In this document: positions 8,851-16,658 of the stretch, piece by piece | Position numbering within the stretch: position 1 is the stretch's first letter | Layout of the letters: every line of letters begins with the position of its first letter | Notes under the pieces: model-generated | What the model was told of the DNA's origin: nothing | Databases searched by the model: none | Seen by the model: only the letters and a program-made list of their open reading frames with translations | From: Oceanimonas sp. GK1 | GTDB lineage: Bacteria > Pseudomonadota > Gammaproteobacteria > Enterobacterales > Aeromonadaceae | Assembly: GCF_000243075.1 (NCBI RefSeq) | Contig: NC_016745.1 | Coordinates: 1,815,001-1,879,000 of the forward strand | Reading direction: 5' to 3' | Length of the DNA stretch: 64,000 bases | Made by a program: the position numbers and the translations under genes

Positions 8851-8876
8851 AAACCGGCTTTCGAGCCGGTTTTTTT
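8851..8876 (+). terminator. intrinsic terminator of tkt
   Basis: AAACCGGCT-TTCG-AGCCGGTTT (8851-8872), a 9-bp stem with a UUCG loop running into a run of T residues, 25 bp after the tkt stop. Confidence 0.95.
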
Positions 8877-8927
8877 ATGGCCGGGATCCGGCCCGAACAC
8901 GGCGTCGTGGGCCGTCACCGTCGCGGA

Positions 8928-8941
8928 GCGATCCCGATCAC
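8928..8941. promoter_or_regulatory. candidate GntR operator, site 1 (TRAP-1 operon)
   Basis: GCGATCCCGATCAC fits the near-palindrome GWGATC-NN-GWTCAC. The same motif occurs upstream of the regulator gene (12826-12839) and the hydantoinase operon (13848-13861). Symmetry, spacing and position fit a GntR/FCD dimer site; binding is inferred. It lies 187 bp before the dctP start. Confidence 0.5.
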
Positions 8942-9071
8942 AATTTATTAACCAGGTAAAATTCGCACTAAAGTAAAAAGCCGTTTTTTAACAGGACCTT
9001 GGCTGATTTTTTGAGTGTCTGGTCAGCATTTTATGGCGCTGGCCCCATTGCCCAGCCTGTTAATGAAATGT

Positions 9072-9094
9072 ATATATAATTATGAATTCATAAT
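9072..9094. promoter_or_regulatory. AT-rich promoter element with 16-bp palindrome (TRAP-1 operon)
   Basis: ATATATAATTATGAATTCA (9072-9090) recurs with one mismatch at 13913-13931 and in looser form at 12741-12761, each near the start of a unit of the same gene cluster. It contains TATAAT (9075-9080), a good -10 hexamer, and overlaps the perfect palindrome ATTATGAATTCATAAT (9079-9094). No convincing -35 is visible, so the promoter may need activation. The 302-bp gap 8826-9127 otherwise holds only the tkt terminator and operator site 1. Confidence 0.45.
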
Positions 9095-9127
9095 GACGCA
9101 GGCGGCGTCCAAACCAAGGAGAAGGTA

Positions 9128-10138
9128 ATGGGAAACAATCTACACGCCTTTGGCGGTTTCTTTAAAAAAAGTTTGTTAACGATCTCGCTCGGCGCGACCC
9201 TGGCGACCGCCTCGGTGCAGGCCGAGACCCTGCGGGTGGCGGGCAACTTCGCCGTGGATCATTCCAGTACCCTGGCCATGGAGGTATTCAAGCAGGAAGT
9301 GGAAGCGGCCACCCAAGGAGACATGGAAGTCAACCTGTTCCCGGCCATGCAGCTGGGCGGCGCCTCTGAAAACGTGGATCAGGTGCGCTCCGGGGTGCTC
9401 AGCATGACCTGGATTGGCGTGTCCTTTCTGTCCCGCACCGTGCCCGAGCTGGAAGCGGTCAGCCTGCCCTTTGTGTTCAAGGACCGGGAAACCGCCTTCA
9501 GGGTGATTGACGGCCGGGTAGGGGAGCTGCTTAACGAAAAACTGGCCGACAAGGGCTTTGTGGCCCTGGGCTTTATGGAGCTGGGCCCGCGCCATGTTAC
9601 CAACAGCGTGCGCCCTATCGAGTCCATCAACGACTTCGACGGCCTCAAGATCCGTCTGCAGCCCAATGAAACCCACCTCAAGACCTTCCGCGCCCTGGGT
9701 GCCAGCCCCACTTCCATGGGCATCAACGAAGTCTATTCCGCCCTGCAGCAGAAGGTGATCGACGGTCAGGAAAACCCCTTCAGTATCATTCGCAAGAACA
9801 ACTATCAGGAAGTGCAGCAGTACGTGACCGATACCGGCCATTTCTTTGACTTTATTGTGGTGGTGGCCAACAAGCGGCGCTTCGACAAGCTCTCCGGGAC
9901 GGAGCAGCAGGCGGTGCGCGACGCCATGGCCAAGGCCGTGGCATGGCAGCGTGAAAAGGCCGCCGAGGAGGATGTGCATTCCCGGGAGCAGCTGGTGGCG
10001 GCGGGCATGCAGTTCAACCGCGTCAGCCCGGAGCTGCACCAGCAGATGCAGCAAAAGACCGCGGGCATTATTGATGAGCTGAAGGAGCGCCTGGGTGCCG
10101 AGCTGGTGAACGCCGTGCTGGAGGATGCCAAGTCATGA
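9128..10138 (+). CDS. TRAP transporter substrate-binding protein, DctP type (system 1)
   Basis: Periplasmic solute receptor for a sodium-driven TRAP importer. The 336-residue precursor has a signal peptide cut after about residue 32 (ATASVQA before ETLRV). The DctP fold is recognisable from VRSGVLSMTWIG and the block DGLKIRLQPN, in which R176 is the residue expected to bind a substrate carboxylate. AAGGAG precedes the start at a suitable distance. It overlaps the DctQ gene by 4 bp. The ligand cannot be read from sequence; an organic acid is likely. Confidence 0.92.
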   Translation: MGNNLHAFGGFFKKSLLTISLGATLATASVQAETLRVAGNFAVDHSSTLAMEVFKQEVEAATQGDMEVNLFPAMQLGGASENVDQVRSGVLSMTWIGVSFLSRTVPELEAVSLPFVFKDRETAFRVIDGRVGELLNEKLADKGFVALGFMELGPRHVTNSVRPIESINDFDGLKIRLQPNETHLKTFRALGASPTSMGINEVYSALQQKVIDGQENPFSIIRKNNYQEVQQYVTDTGHFFDFIVVVANKRRFDKLSGTEQQAVRDAMAKAVAWQREKAAEEDVHSREQLVAAGMQFNRVSPELHQQMQQKTAGIIDELKERLGAELVNAVLEDAKS

Positions 10139-10692
10139 CAACCGGTCATTCCGAACAGCCGCACATGCTGAACGGAGCCGGGCCCCTGCCAGCGCCGGCG
10201 GCCTTTGTCCGCCGGCTGTTGCAAAGGGTGGACAGCGCTTCCCGCTATACCATTTGTGTGTGCATGGCGGTGATGGTGCTGCTGGTCACGGCTCAGGTGT
10301 TCTGCCGTTATCTGCTGTCCGAGTCCATCGACTGGGCCGACGAGATGTCGCGCCTGGCCTTTGTCTGGGCGGTGTTCCTGGCCATTCCCCACGGCCTCAA
10401 GCACGGCATTCATGTGGGGATTGATGTGCTGACCAACAAGCTGTCGCCCCGGCTGCAGGAAGGGCTGGCACGGCTGATGCTGCTGGTCAGCGGTCTGCTG
10501 ATGGTGGTGGTCTGTTACCAGGCGGTGCTGGTGGCCATGGACAGCTGGGGCGAGCTGATGCCGACCATTCCGGTCAGTGCCTCTGTGTTCTATATCCCGG
10601 TGATGCTGAGCTGCGGCCATGGCCTGCTGCACCTGCTGTTTATGGCCTGGCAGGGCACCCGGGTGTGGATGGATGAGGAGGAGGTCGCATGA
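10135..10692 (+). CDS. TRAP transporter small membrane subunit, DctQ type (system 1)
   Basis: The 185-residue inner-membrane protein has four hydrophobic segments (about residues 40-60, 75-95, 115-135 and 155-175) and the DctQ signature AQVFCRYLLSESIDWADEMSR near the first loop. It partners the DctM permease. Both of its ends overlap neighbours by 4 bp, showing tight coupling within dctP-dctQ-dctM. Confidence 0.9.
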   Translation: MTTGHSEQPHMLNGAGPLPAPAAFVRRLLQRVDSASRYTICVCMAVMVLLVTAQVFCRYLLSESIDWADEMSRLAFVWAVFLAIPHGLKHGIHVGIDVLTNKLSPRLQEGLARLMLLVSGLLMVVVCYQAVLVAMDSWGELMPTIPVSASVFYIPVMLSCGHGLLHLLFMAWQGTRVWMDEEEVA

Positions 10693-11969
10693 CCACACTG
10701 GCGATTATTCTGTTTCTGGTGCTGGCGCTGCTGGGCATGCCCCTGGCCTTTTCCCTGGGGCTGGCGGCCCTCGGCGGTCTGGCCTGGAGCGGCATCGAGC
10801 TGTCGGTACTGCCCCAGCGCATGATGCACGCGGTCAACTCCTTTCCGCTGATGGCGATTCCGCTGTTTATGCTGGCGGGGGAGCTGATGGTGGGCGGTCA
10901 GGTGATGCAGCGTACCATCGACTTTGCCAACGCCTTCGTCGGCCGGGTCAAGGGCGGCCTGGCCCATGTCACCCTGCTCTCCGGCCTGGGGCTGGCGTCG
11001 GTGACCGGTGCCGCCGTGGCGGGCGCCAGTGCGCTGGGCACCACCATGATGCCGGCGATGAAAAAGCACTACGACGCGGGCTTTGGCTCGGCGGTGGTGG
11101 CCTCGGCTTCAAACCTGGGTCCCATTATTCCGCCCAGCGCCGCCATGATTGTGTATGCCCTGATGGCCGGCTCCTCGGTCTCCGTGGGTGGCCTGTTCAT
11201 GGCCGGCGTGGTGCCGGGTGTGCTGCTGGTGATAGGCATGATGCTGCTGTCGAGCTGGATGGCCCATCGCAAGGGCTATCCGCCTACCGGTGAACCCTTC
11301 AGCCTGAAGAACCTGCTGGTGCAGACCAAACGGGCCGGGGCCATCATGCTGATGCCGGTGATCGTCATTGGCGGCATTGTCGGCGGCGTGTTTACCGCCA
11401 CCGAAGGCGCAGCCATTGCCGTGGTCTATGCCTTTGTGATCGGCAAGTGGGTGACCCGCAAGCTGGCATGGGCCGACCTGCCGGGCTGCATGTTCCGGGC
11501 CGCGCTGACCTCGGCGGTGGTGGGGGCGCTGATCGCCTTTGCGACGCCGTTGACCTTCCTGTTCACCATTGATCTCATCCCCATGCGGTTGTCCGAGTTT
11601 ATTCAGACCCTGACCGACAACCCCCATGTGTTTCTGGCACTGGTGATGGCGATGCTGCTGGTGGTGGGCATGTTCCTGGAGTCGAACGCGGCCTACATCA
11701 TGCTGGTGCCCCTGTTTGCGCCCATTGCCCTGGCCTACGGCATCGACCCGCTGTACTTCGGCTTTCTGTTCGTGTTCAACCTGGTGATCGGCATGATGAC
11801 GCCGCCAGTGGGAGTGCTGCTGTTCGTGATGTGCGGCATTGCCAAGATCCCGATGTCGCAGCTGTTGCGCTACGTCTGGCCCTTTATTGCCCTGCAATAC
11901 CTGGTGCTGGTGCTGTGCTGGATTTTCCCCGGTATCGTGACGGCCCTGCCGCACGCCCTGGGTTACTGA
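10689..11969 (+). CDS. TRAP transporter large permease, DctM type (system 1)
   Basis: The 426-residue polytopic inner-membrane protein forms the transport channel of the TRAP system. Typical features are the N-terminal IPLFMLAGELM block, GGLAHVTLLSGLGLASVTGAAVA, the PPSAAMIVYAL loop and the C-terminal MMTPPVGVLLFVMCGIA. About 12 membrane segments are expected. It overlaps dctQ by 4 bp and is followed 38 bp later by the decarboxylase-like gene, so transport and enzyme appear to be one operon. Confidence 0.93.
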   Translation: MTTLAIILFLVLALLGMPLAFSLGLAALGGLAWSGIELSVLPQRMMHAVNSFPLMAIPLFMLAGELMVGGQVMQRTIDFANAFVGRVKGGLAHVTLLSGLGLASVTGAAVAGASALGTTMMPAMKKHYDAGFGSAVVASASNLGPIIPPSAAMIVYALMAGSSVSVGGLFMAGVVPGVLLVIGMMLLSSWMAHRKGYPPTGEPFSLKNLLVQTKRAGAIMLMPVIVIGGIVGGVFTATEGAAIAVVYAFVIGKWVTRKLAWADLPGCMFRAALTSAVVGALIAFATPLTFLFTIDLIPMRLSEFIQTLTDNPHVFLALVMAMLLVVGMFLESNAAYIMLVPLFAPIALAYGIDPLYFGFLFVFNLVIGMMTPPVGVLLFVMCGIAKIPMSQLLRYVWPFIALQYLVLVLCWIFPGIVTALPHALGY

Positions 11970-12007
11970 TAACTGAATGAAATCTAACAACAAGCAAGGA
12001 GCTTACC

Positions 12008-12739
12008 ATGACTAATCGTACTCTGCTGGGTGTTCTGACCCCGTCCTCCAACACCACCCTGGAGCCGGTGACCGGCGACATTCTGCACGGCGTGGAGGGC
12101 GTCAGCGCCCACTTCGGCCGGCTCAAGGTGACCGAGATTTCCCTCACCGATCAGGCCCTGAGCCAGTTCGACAACGAGCCCTTCCTGCAGGCGTCCCGGC
12201 TGCTGGCGGACGCCAGGGTGCAGTCCATCACCTGGAGCGGCACCTCTTCCGGCTGGCGCGGTTTTCAGGATGACGAGATCCTGTGCAAGGCCATTACCGA
12301 CGCCACCGGCATTCCGGCCACCACCTCGGTGCTGGCGTTGAACGAGCTGTTCCAGCTTACCGGCGTCAAGCGCTTTGGCCTGGTGACCCCCTACCTGCAC
12401 GAGGTGCAGCGCAAGGTGATCGCCACCTATGCCGATGCCGGTTTTGAGTGTGTGGCCGAGCGCCACCTCAACGACAAGGGCAACTTCTCCTTCTCCGAGG
12501 TGAGCGAAAACACCCTGGAAGAGATGGTGCGGGCGGTGGCCGCCGAGGGGCAGTGCGACGCCATCACCATTTTCTGCACCAACCTGCGCGGCGCCCGGGT
12601 GGCGGCGCGGCTGGAGCAGGAGCTGGGCATTCCCATCTACGACACCGTCTCTACCGGGGTATGGAAGGGCATGCTGCTGGCCGATGCGGATCCGAGCCAG
12701 ATCCAGGGGTGGGGCTCTTTGTTTTCGATCAAGCCGTAA
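12008..12739 (+). CDS. Asp/Glu racemase superfamily enzyme, arylmalonate decarboxylase-like
   Basis: This 243-residue cytoplasmic enzyme belongs to the superfamily of Asp/Glu racemases, maleate isomerases and arylmalonate decarboxylase (AMDase). The N-terminal GVLTPSSNTTLEP is the maleate-isomerase/AMDase-type start. The first catalytic cysteine seen in racemases and maleate isomerase is replaced by glycine (ITWSGTSSGWRG, G78), while the second is kept (TIFCTNLRG, C190). That Gly/Cys pair is the AMDase pattern (Gly74/Cys188), so decarboxylation of a malonate-like acid is more likely than racemisation; isomerisation cannot be excluded. It has a good AAGGAG ribosome-binding site and is the last gene of the TRAP-1 operon. 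Confidence 0.75.
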   Translation: MTNRTLLGVLTPSSNTTLEPVTGDILHGVEGVSAHFGRLKVTEISLTDQALSQFDNEPFLQASRLLADARVQSITWSGTSSGWRGFQDDEILCKAITDATGIPATTSVLALNELFQLTGVKRFGLVTPYLHEVQRKVIATYADAGFECVAERHLNDKGNFSFSEVSENTLEEMVRAVAAEGQCDAITIFCTNLRGARVAARLEQELGIPIYDTVSTGVWKGMLLADADPSQIQGWGSLFSIKP

Positions 12740-12740
12740 T

Positions 12741-12761
12741 TATATATTATATAATTCATAA
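12741..12761. promoter_or_regulatory. AT-rich element upstream of gntR
   Basis: A 21-bp all-A/T stretch except one C, containing TATAAT (12750-12755) and the half-site AATTCATAA shared with the TRAP-1 promoter palindrome. It starts 1 bp after the decarboxylase-like gene and could hold the gntR promoter. Confidence 0.35.
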
Positions 12762-12825
12762 ATAAGGGCAGTCTGCTCACCGACGATGGCGGGCAGGCTG
12801 CCGACAATGATTCTTTATTCATTAT

Positions 12826-12839
12826 TAGATCGGGATCAC
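12826..12839. promoter_or_regulatory. candidate GntR operator, site 2 (autoregulation)
   Basis: TAGATCGGGATCAC matches GWGATC-NN-GWTCAC at 10 of 12 fixed positions. It lies 84 bp before the gntR start, downstream of the AT-rich promoter-like stretch, where bound protein would block transcription. Confidence 0.45.
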
Positions 12840-12922
12840 CCTTGTCCGTCTCTGTCATACCGTTTTACCCAACAACGGATTAAGGTAAACCGCCAATAAC
12901 ATTCATATAACAGGAGCACGAT

Positions 12923-13618
12923 ATGGCAAGCAGTGTTAATTCCCTGGGCCGAAGTTCCCTCCGGCGGCGCTCGCTGCACGAGGAAGTGGCCGACTGCGTG
13001 CGCACCATGATCATCGAGGGCGAGCTCAAGGAAGGGGAGCGCATCAACGAGCCGGCATTGTGCAAACAGCTGGATATCTCCCGCACCCCCCTGCGTGAAG
13101 CCCTCAAGGTGCTCAATTCCGAAGGTATTGTCACCATCGAGCCCAACCGGGGCGCCCGGGTGTCGGTGATCACCCCGGACGAGATCCGCGAGCATTTTGA
13201 AATCATCTGCTCCCTGGAGCGCCGGGCCGCCGAACTGGCCGCCAAGCGGGCGACCGCCGCCGATCTGGATCGGCTGGTCCGGTTGCAGCACCAGCTCGAA
13301 GGCTATCACCAGGCCCAGGACAAGCAGCACTATTTTGACATCAACCAGCATATTCACCGGCTGATCATCGAGCTCGCCGGCAACGACACCCTGACGCAGC
13401 TGCACCACCAGCTGATGAACAAGGTCAGCCGTGGCCGCTACCTGGCCATCGACTTTCATCATCGCTGGGACGAATCCGTGGCCGAGCACCGCGCCCTGCT
13501 GGCGGCCCTGCAGGCCGGTGACGGCGATCGGGCGGGACGCATTCTGGCCGAGCACGTGATGCATACCGGCACCCTGCTGGTGCGTGAACTGGAGCAAAAA
13601 CAGCAAAAAACGGGCTGA
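12923..13618 (+). CDS. GntR-family transcriptional regulator with FCD domain
   Basis: The 231-residue DNA-binding protein has an N-terminal winged helix (about residues 15-85; SLHEEVADCVRTMIIEGEL and ISRTPLREALKVLNSEGIV are the GntR landmarks) and a C-terminal helical FCD effector domain (about 90-220) with metal-ligand-like residues in NQHIHRLI and EHRALLAAL. FCD regulators usually sense carboxylates. It stands alone between the two operons, each of which has the same palindromic motif upstream, so it is the likely local regulator; repression relieved by the substrate is the simplest model. Confidence 0.9.
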   Translation: MASSVNSLGRSSLRRRSLHEEVADCVRTMIIEGELKEGERINEPALCKQLDISRTPLREALKVLNSEGIVTIEPNRGARVSVITPDEIREHFEIICSLERRAAELAAKRATAADLDRLVRLQHQLEGYHQAQDKQHYFDINQHIHRLIIELAGNDTLTQLHHQLMNKVSRGRYLAIDFHHRWDESVAEHRALLAALQAGDGDRAGRILAEHVMHTGTLLVRELEQKQQKTG

Positions 13619-13847
13619 TCCGGCTCCAAGGGGCGGCGTCAGGCCCCGTTCATTTCTGATGCTTTGTTGTCACCTCCCTGCACTCCCTTCACTGTCGTCA
13701 GCCGGCTCCTTTTGATTGCACTTCTTCTCTGCCGCCGGCAACGGCGCCTCGGCCCTACTGCGGCCACCTGCTTTGCTGGTTCGTCCTCATTCGAGGCGTG
13801 GCCCTTTTTGATTCACCGCTCCATTGTTAACAATTTGTTTTAATTGT

Positions 13848-13861
13848 GAGATCCCGTTCAC
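13848..13861. promoter_or_regulatory. candidate GntR operator, site 3 (hydantoinase operon)
   Basis: GAGATCCCGTTCAC; relative to GTGATC-NN-GATCAC the two differences are symmetric (A at position 2, T at position 10), so dyad symmetry is preserved. It lies 52 bp upstream of the AT-rich promoter element and 106 bp before the hydantoinase start. Confidence 0.5.
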
Positions 13862-13912
13862 ATTCCGGTGACTGCCGGTTTGAAACCGGGCACAAGCAAT
13901 GATTAATTACGA

Positions 13913-13931
13913 ATATATAATTATAAATTCA
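13913..13931. promoter_or_regulatory. AT-rich promoter element (hydantoinase operon)
   Basis: ATATATAATTATAAATTCA differs by one base from 9072-9090 and lies at nearly the same distance from its start codon (36 bp versus 38 bp). It includes TATAAT at 13916-13921. Confidence 0.45.
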
Positions 13932-13966
13932 ATTTAACGAAGCAGCACAACATCAAGGAGTGATTC

Positions 13967-15388
13967 ATGTCCGAGTTTGATCTGGTGATTCGAAACGGCC
14001 GCATTGCCACCGCCGCCGACGTGACCGACTGCGATATCGGCATCAAGGACGGCCGCATCGTGGCCCTGGGCCTGAACCTGGGCGCGGGCCGGGAAGAGCT
14101 GGATGCCAGTGGCATGCTGGTGCTGCCGGGCGGGGTGGATGGCCACTGCCACTTGGATCAGCCGATGCCGGACGGGCTGCGCATGGCCGATGATTTTTAC
14201 ACCGGCACCCGCTCCGCCGCTTGCGGCGGCACCACCACCGTCATGCCCTTTGCCGCTCAGGAAAAGGGCCAGTCCCTGAAGGCGGCGGTAGAGGATTATC
14301 ACCGCCGGGCCGAGGGCAGGGCGGTGGTGGACTACGCCTTTCACCTGATCGTCAGCGACCCCACCGAAAAAGTGCTCAAGGAAGAGCTGCCGGAGCTCAT
14401 TCGCCAGGGCTGCACCTCCTTCAAGATTTACATGACCTACGACGACCTCAAGCTCAATGACGGTCAGATCCTGGACGTGCTGGCACTGGCCCGGGCCGAA
14501 GGCGCCATGGCCATGATCCACGCGGAAAACGCCGACTGCATCGGCTGGCTGACCAAGCGGCTGATTGACGCCGGCCACACCGCCCCCAAATACCATGCCG
14601 CCGCCCGGCCCATGCTGGTGGAGCGGGAAGCCACCCACAGGGCCATCGCCCTGTCCGAGCTGGTGGACGTGCCCATTTTGATCGTGCACGTCTCCGGCGA
14701 GGAAGCGGTGGAGCAAATTCGCTGGGCGCGCAGCAAGGGCATCAGCATCTACGCCGAAACCTGCCCTCAGTACCTGTTCCTCACCGCCGAGGATCTGGGG
14801 CTGGACGGCTATGAAGGCGCCAAGTGCGTATGCAGCCCGCCGCCCCGGGATGAGGCCAACCAGCAGGTGATCTGGGATGGGCTGGAAGACGGCCTGTTTA
14901 CCATCTTCTCCTCCGACCATGCCCCTTTCCGTTATGAAGACCCCCAGGGCAAGAAGCCGAACGGCGAAGAGGTGGACTTTCCCTACATTCCCAACGGCAT
15001 TCCCGGCCTGGAAACCCGGCTGCCGCTGCTGTTCTCGGAGGGGGTCAACAAGGGGCGCATTACCCTTAACCGCTTTGTGGAGCTGACCGCCACCAACCCG
15101 GCCAAGCTGTACGGCCTCTACCCCCAAAAGGGCAGCATTGCGGTGGGCGCCGACGCCGACATCGCCATCTGGGATCCCAAGCGTGAGGTGGTCATTCAGA
15201 ACGAGCTGCTGCACCACGACGTGGATTACACCCCCTATGAGGGCCAGCGGGTGACCGGCTGGCCGGTGCTGACCCTGAGCCGGGGCCGCGTGGTATGGCG
15301 CGACGGCGAGGTGCTGGGTCAGGCCGGTGACGGTCGCTTCCTGCCCTGCGGCAAGCCGGACATGGCCAAACCCAAGGTGCGCCGCTGA
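13967..15388 (+). CDS. dihydropyrimidinase / hydantoinase family cyclic amidohydrolase
   Basis: Binuclear-metal amidohydrolase predicted to open a cyclic amide or imide ring (dihydropyrimidine, hydantoin or similar). The 473-residue protein keeps every metal ligand of the family: H60 and H62 (DGHCHLDQP), the carboxylated lysine K153 (SFKIYMTYDD), H185 (MIHAEN), H241 (IVHVSGEE) and D317 (FSSDHAPF). D-hydantoinases and dihydropyrimidinases share this core, so the substrate is undecided. A ureidopropionase or carbamoylase gene, needed for classical pyrimidine or hydantoin breakdown, is absent nearby. ATG is preceded by AAGGAG. It leads an operon with TRAP system 2. Confidence 0.9.
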   Translation: MSEFDLVIRNGRIATAADVTDCDIGIKDGRIVALGLNLGAGREELDASGMLVLPGGVDGHCHLDQPMPDGLRMADDFYTGTRSAACGGTTTVMPFAAQEKGQSLKAAVEDYHRRAEGRAVVDYAFHLIVSDPTEKVLKEELPELIRQGCTSFKIYMTYDDLKLNDGQILDVLALARAEGAMAMIHAENADCIGWLTKRLIDAGHTAPKYHAAARPMLVEREATHRAIALSELVDVPILIVHVSGEEAVEQIRWARSKGISIYAETCPQYLFLTAEDLGLDGYEGAKCVCSPPPRDEANQQVIWDGLEDGLFTIFSSDHAPFRYEDPQGKKPNGEEVDFPYIPNGIPGLETRLPLLFSEGVNKGRITLNRFVELTATNPAKLYGLYPQKGSIAVGADADIAIWDPKREVVIQNELLHHDVDYTPYEGQRVTGWPVLTLSRGRVVWRDGEVLGQAGDGRFLPCGKPDMAKPKVRR

Positions 15389-15470
15389 GCACAGGGATGA
15401 TTTCTGGTGGCCTGCGCCGCGGGCCATGTACTCATGCCATCGGGCATATTCAAGGAAGGAGAGTCTCATC

Positions 15471-16505
15471 ATGAGAAAACTGATCACCGCCACCCTGCTG
15501 GGCAGTGTGCTGGCATCCGCACCGGCCCTGGCCGAGACCATCAACCTCAAGGTGATCGGTCAGCCGCTGGCGACCGGTCTCATTCAGAAAAACAAGGAGC
15601 AGCCGTTTTTTGAACACCTGGCCGACAACACCGGCCTGCCGCTCAAGGTCAATTACAAGCCCCTCGACACCACCGGCATCAAAGACGTGGAGCAGTTGCG
15701 GGTACTGAAGTCCGGCCTGTTTGACCTGATTTCCCTGCGTTTGTCTCAGGTGTCCCGGGACGAGCCCACCATTCTCGGGCTGGATCTGGTGGGGCTGAGC
15801 CCGGACTTTGAAAAAGGCCGCCGCGTGGTGGATGCCTACAAGGACACCGTCGATCAGCGCCTGCAGGCGCGCTTCAACACCAAGCTGCTGGGGGTCTGGC
15901 CCTTTGGCCCCCAGGTGCTGTTCTGTAACCATCCCCTCACCAGCCTGGAAGACGTCAAGGGGCTGAAGGTGCGGGTATCCGATCAGAGCCTGGCGCAGTT
16001 TGTGGAATCCGTGGGCGGCGTGCCGGTGCCGGTGGCCTTTGGCGATGTGCACCAGAGTCTGGCGCTCGGCATGATTGAATGTGCCATCACCGGCGCCAGC
16101 TCTGCCAATTCCGCCGGCTGGCCGGAAGTGACCACCCACATGCTGCCGCTGAGCTTCCAGATGGCGCTGAACGGTTACGGCATCAACCTCAAAACCTGGA
16201 ACAAGCTGACCCCGGAGCAGCAGCAGACCCTGCAGGCGGCCTTTGATGAGCTGACCGACGACATCTGGAACTACTCGCAAGCCCTGTTCCAGGATGCCAG
16301 CCGCTGCAACGTGGGCGAGCAGCCCTGTGACACCGGCAAGCCCTTCAATCTGGTGGATGTGCCGGTCAATGAGGCCGATCTGGCGGTCGTCGCCAGCATG
16401 GTTCAGCAGGTGTCCTACCCGAACTGGGCCGACCAGTGCGACAAAACCAATCCCGATTGCTCCGCCAACTGGAAGCGGGATATGGCCGACATCGTCGGCC
16501 TGTGA
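15471..16505 (+). CDS. TRAP transporter substrate-binding protein, DctP type (system 2)
   Basis: The 344-residue periplasmic receptor has a signal peptide cut after about residue 21 (APALA before ETINL). The DctP fold is supported by GLKVRVSDQS, where R168 is the expected carboxylate-binding residue, and by the hinge-like EVTTHMLPLSFQ segment. Unusually the mature protein has six cysteines (C152, C204, C279, C286, C323, C330), four of them in the C-terminal 70 residues, suggesting disulphides. The start is MRKLIT, after AAGGAGAG; an upstream in-frame start would overlap the hydantoinase gene. It differs strongly from the system 1 receptor, so the ligands probably differ. Confidence 0.88.
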   Translation: MRKLITATLLGSVLASAPALAETINLKVIGQPLATGLIQKNKEQPFFEHLADNTGLPLKVNYKPLDTTGIKDVEQLRVLKSGLFDLISLRLSQVSRDEPTILGLDLVGLSPDFEKGRRVVDAYKDTVDQRLQARFNTKLLGVWPFGPQVLFCNHPLTSLEDVKGLKVRVSDQSLAQFVESVGGVPVPVAFGDVHQSLALGMIECAITGASSANSAGWPEVTTHMLPLSFQMALNGYGINLKTWNKLTPEQQQTLQAAFDELTDDIWNYSQALFQDASRCNVGEQPCDTGKPFNLVDVPVNEADLAVVASMVQQVSYPNWADQCDKTNPDCSANWKRDMADIVGL

Positions 16506-16658
16506 CCCATCATGACGCCGGCCCCTGCCGGTGTCAGGCCTGAATAACAGTCCAGTGGACGGGTTGGCGGTGCGGGCACAGGCCCGGTGGTCGCCGACAC
16601 CACGCCCGGCGGGCAAGGCGATGGCGGCCCTGCCCGCCGGTAACAAGGAGAGGTTGAC

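Larger units (their letters stand above)
13619..13966. other. 348-bp intergenic control region before the hydantoinase operon
   Basis: No gene is evident. It holds a weak hairpin after gntR (GGGGC and GCCCC near 13630-13647), the palindrome ATTGTTAACAAT near 13823, operator site 3 (13848-13861), the palindrome CCGGTTTGAAACCGG (13875-13889) and the AT-rich promoter element (13913-13931). Confidence 0.6.

Noticed and set aside
12008-12739. Hydantoin racemase (HyuE) paired with the hydantoinase
   Set aside because: HyuE-type enzymes have two catalytic cysteines; here the first is glycine, and the N-terminal motif is of maleate isomerase/AMDase type.
13844-13865. CRP-like site TGTGA ... TCACA before the hydantoinase gene
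   Set aside because: The half-sites are 8 bp apart rather than 6. The same bases are better explained by the palindrome shared with the other two promoters.
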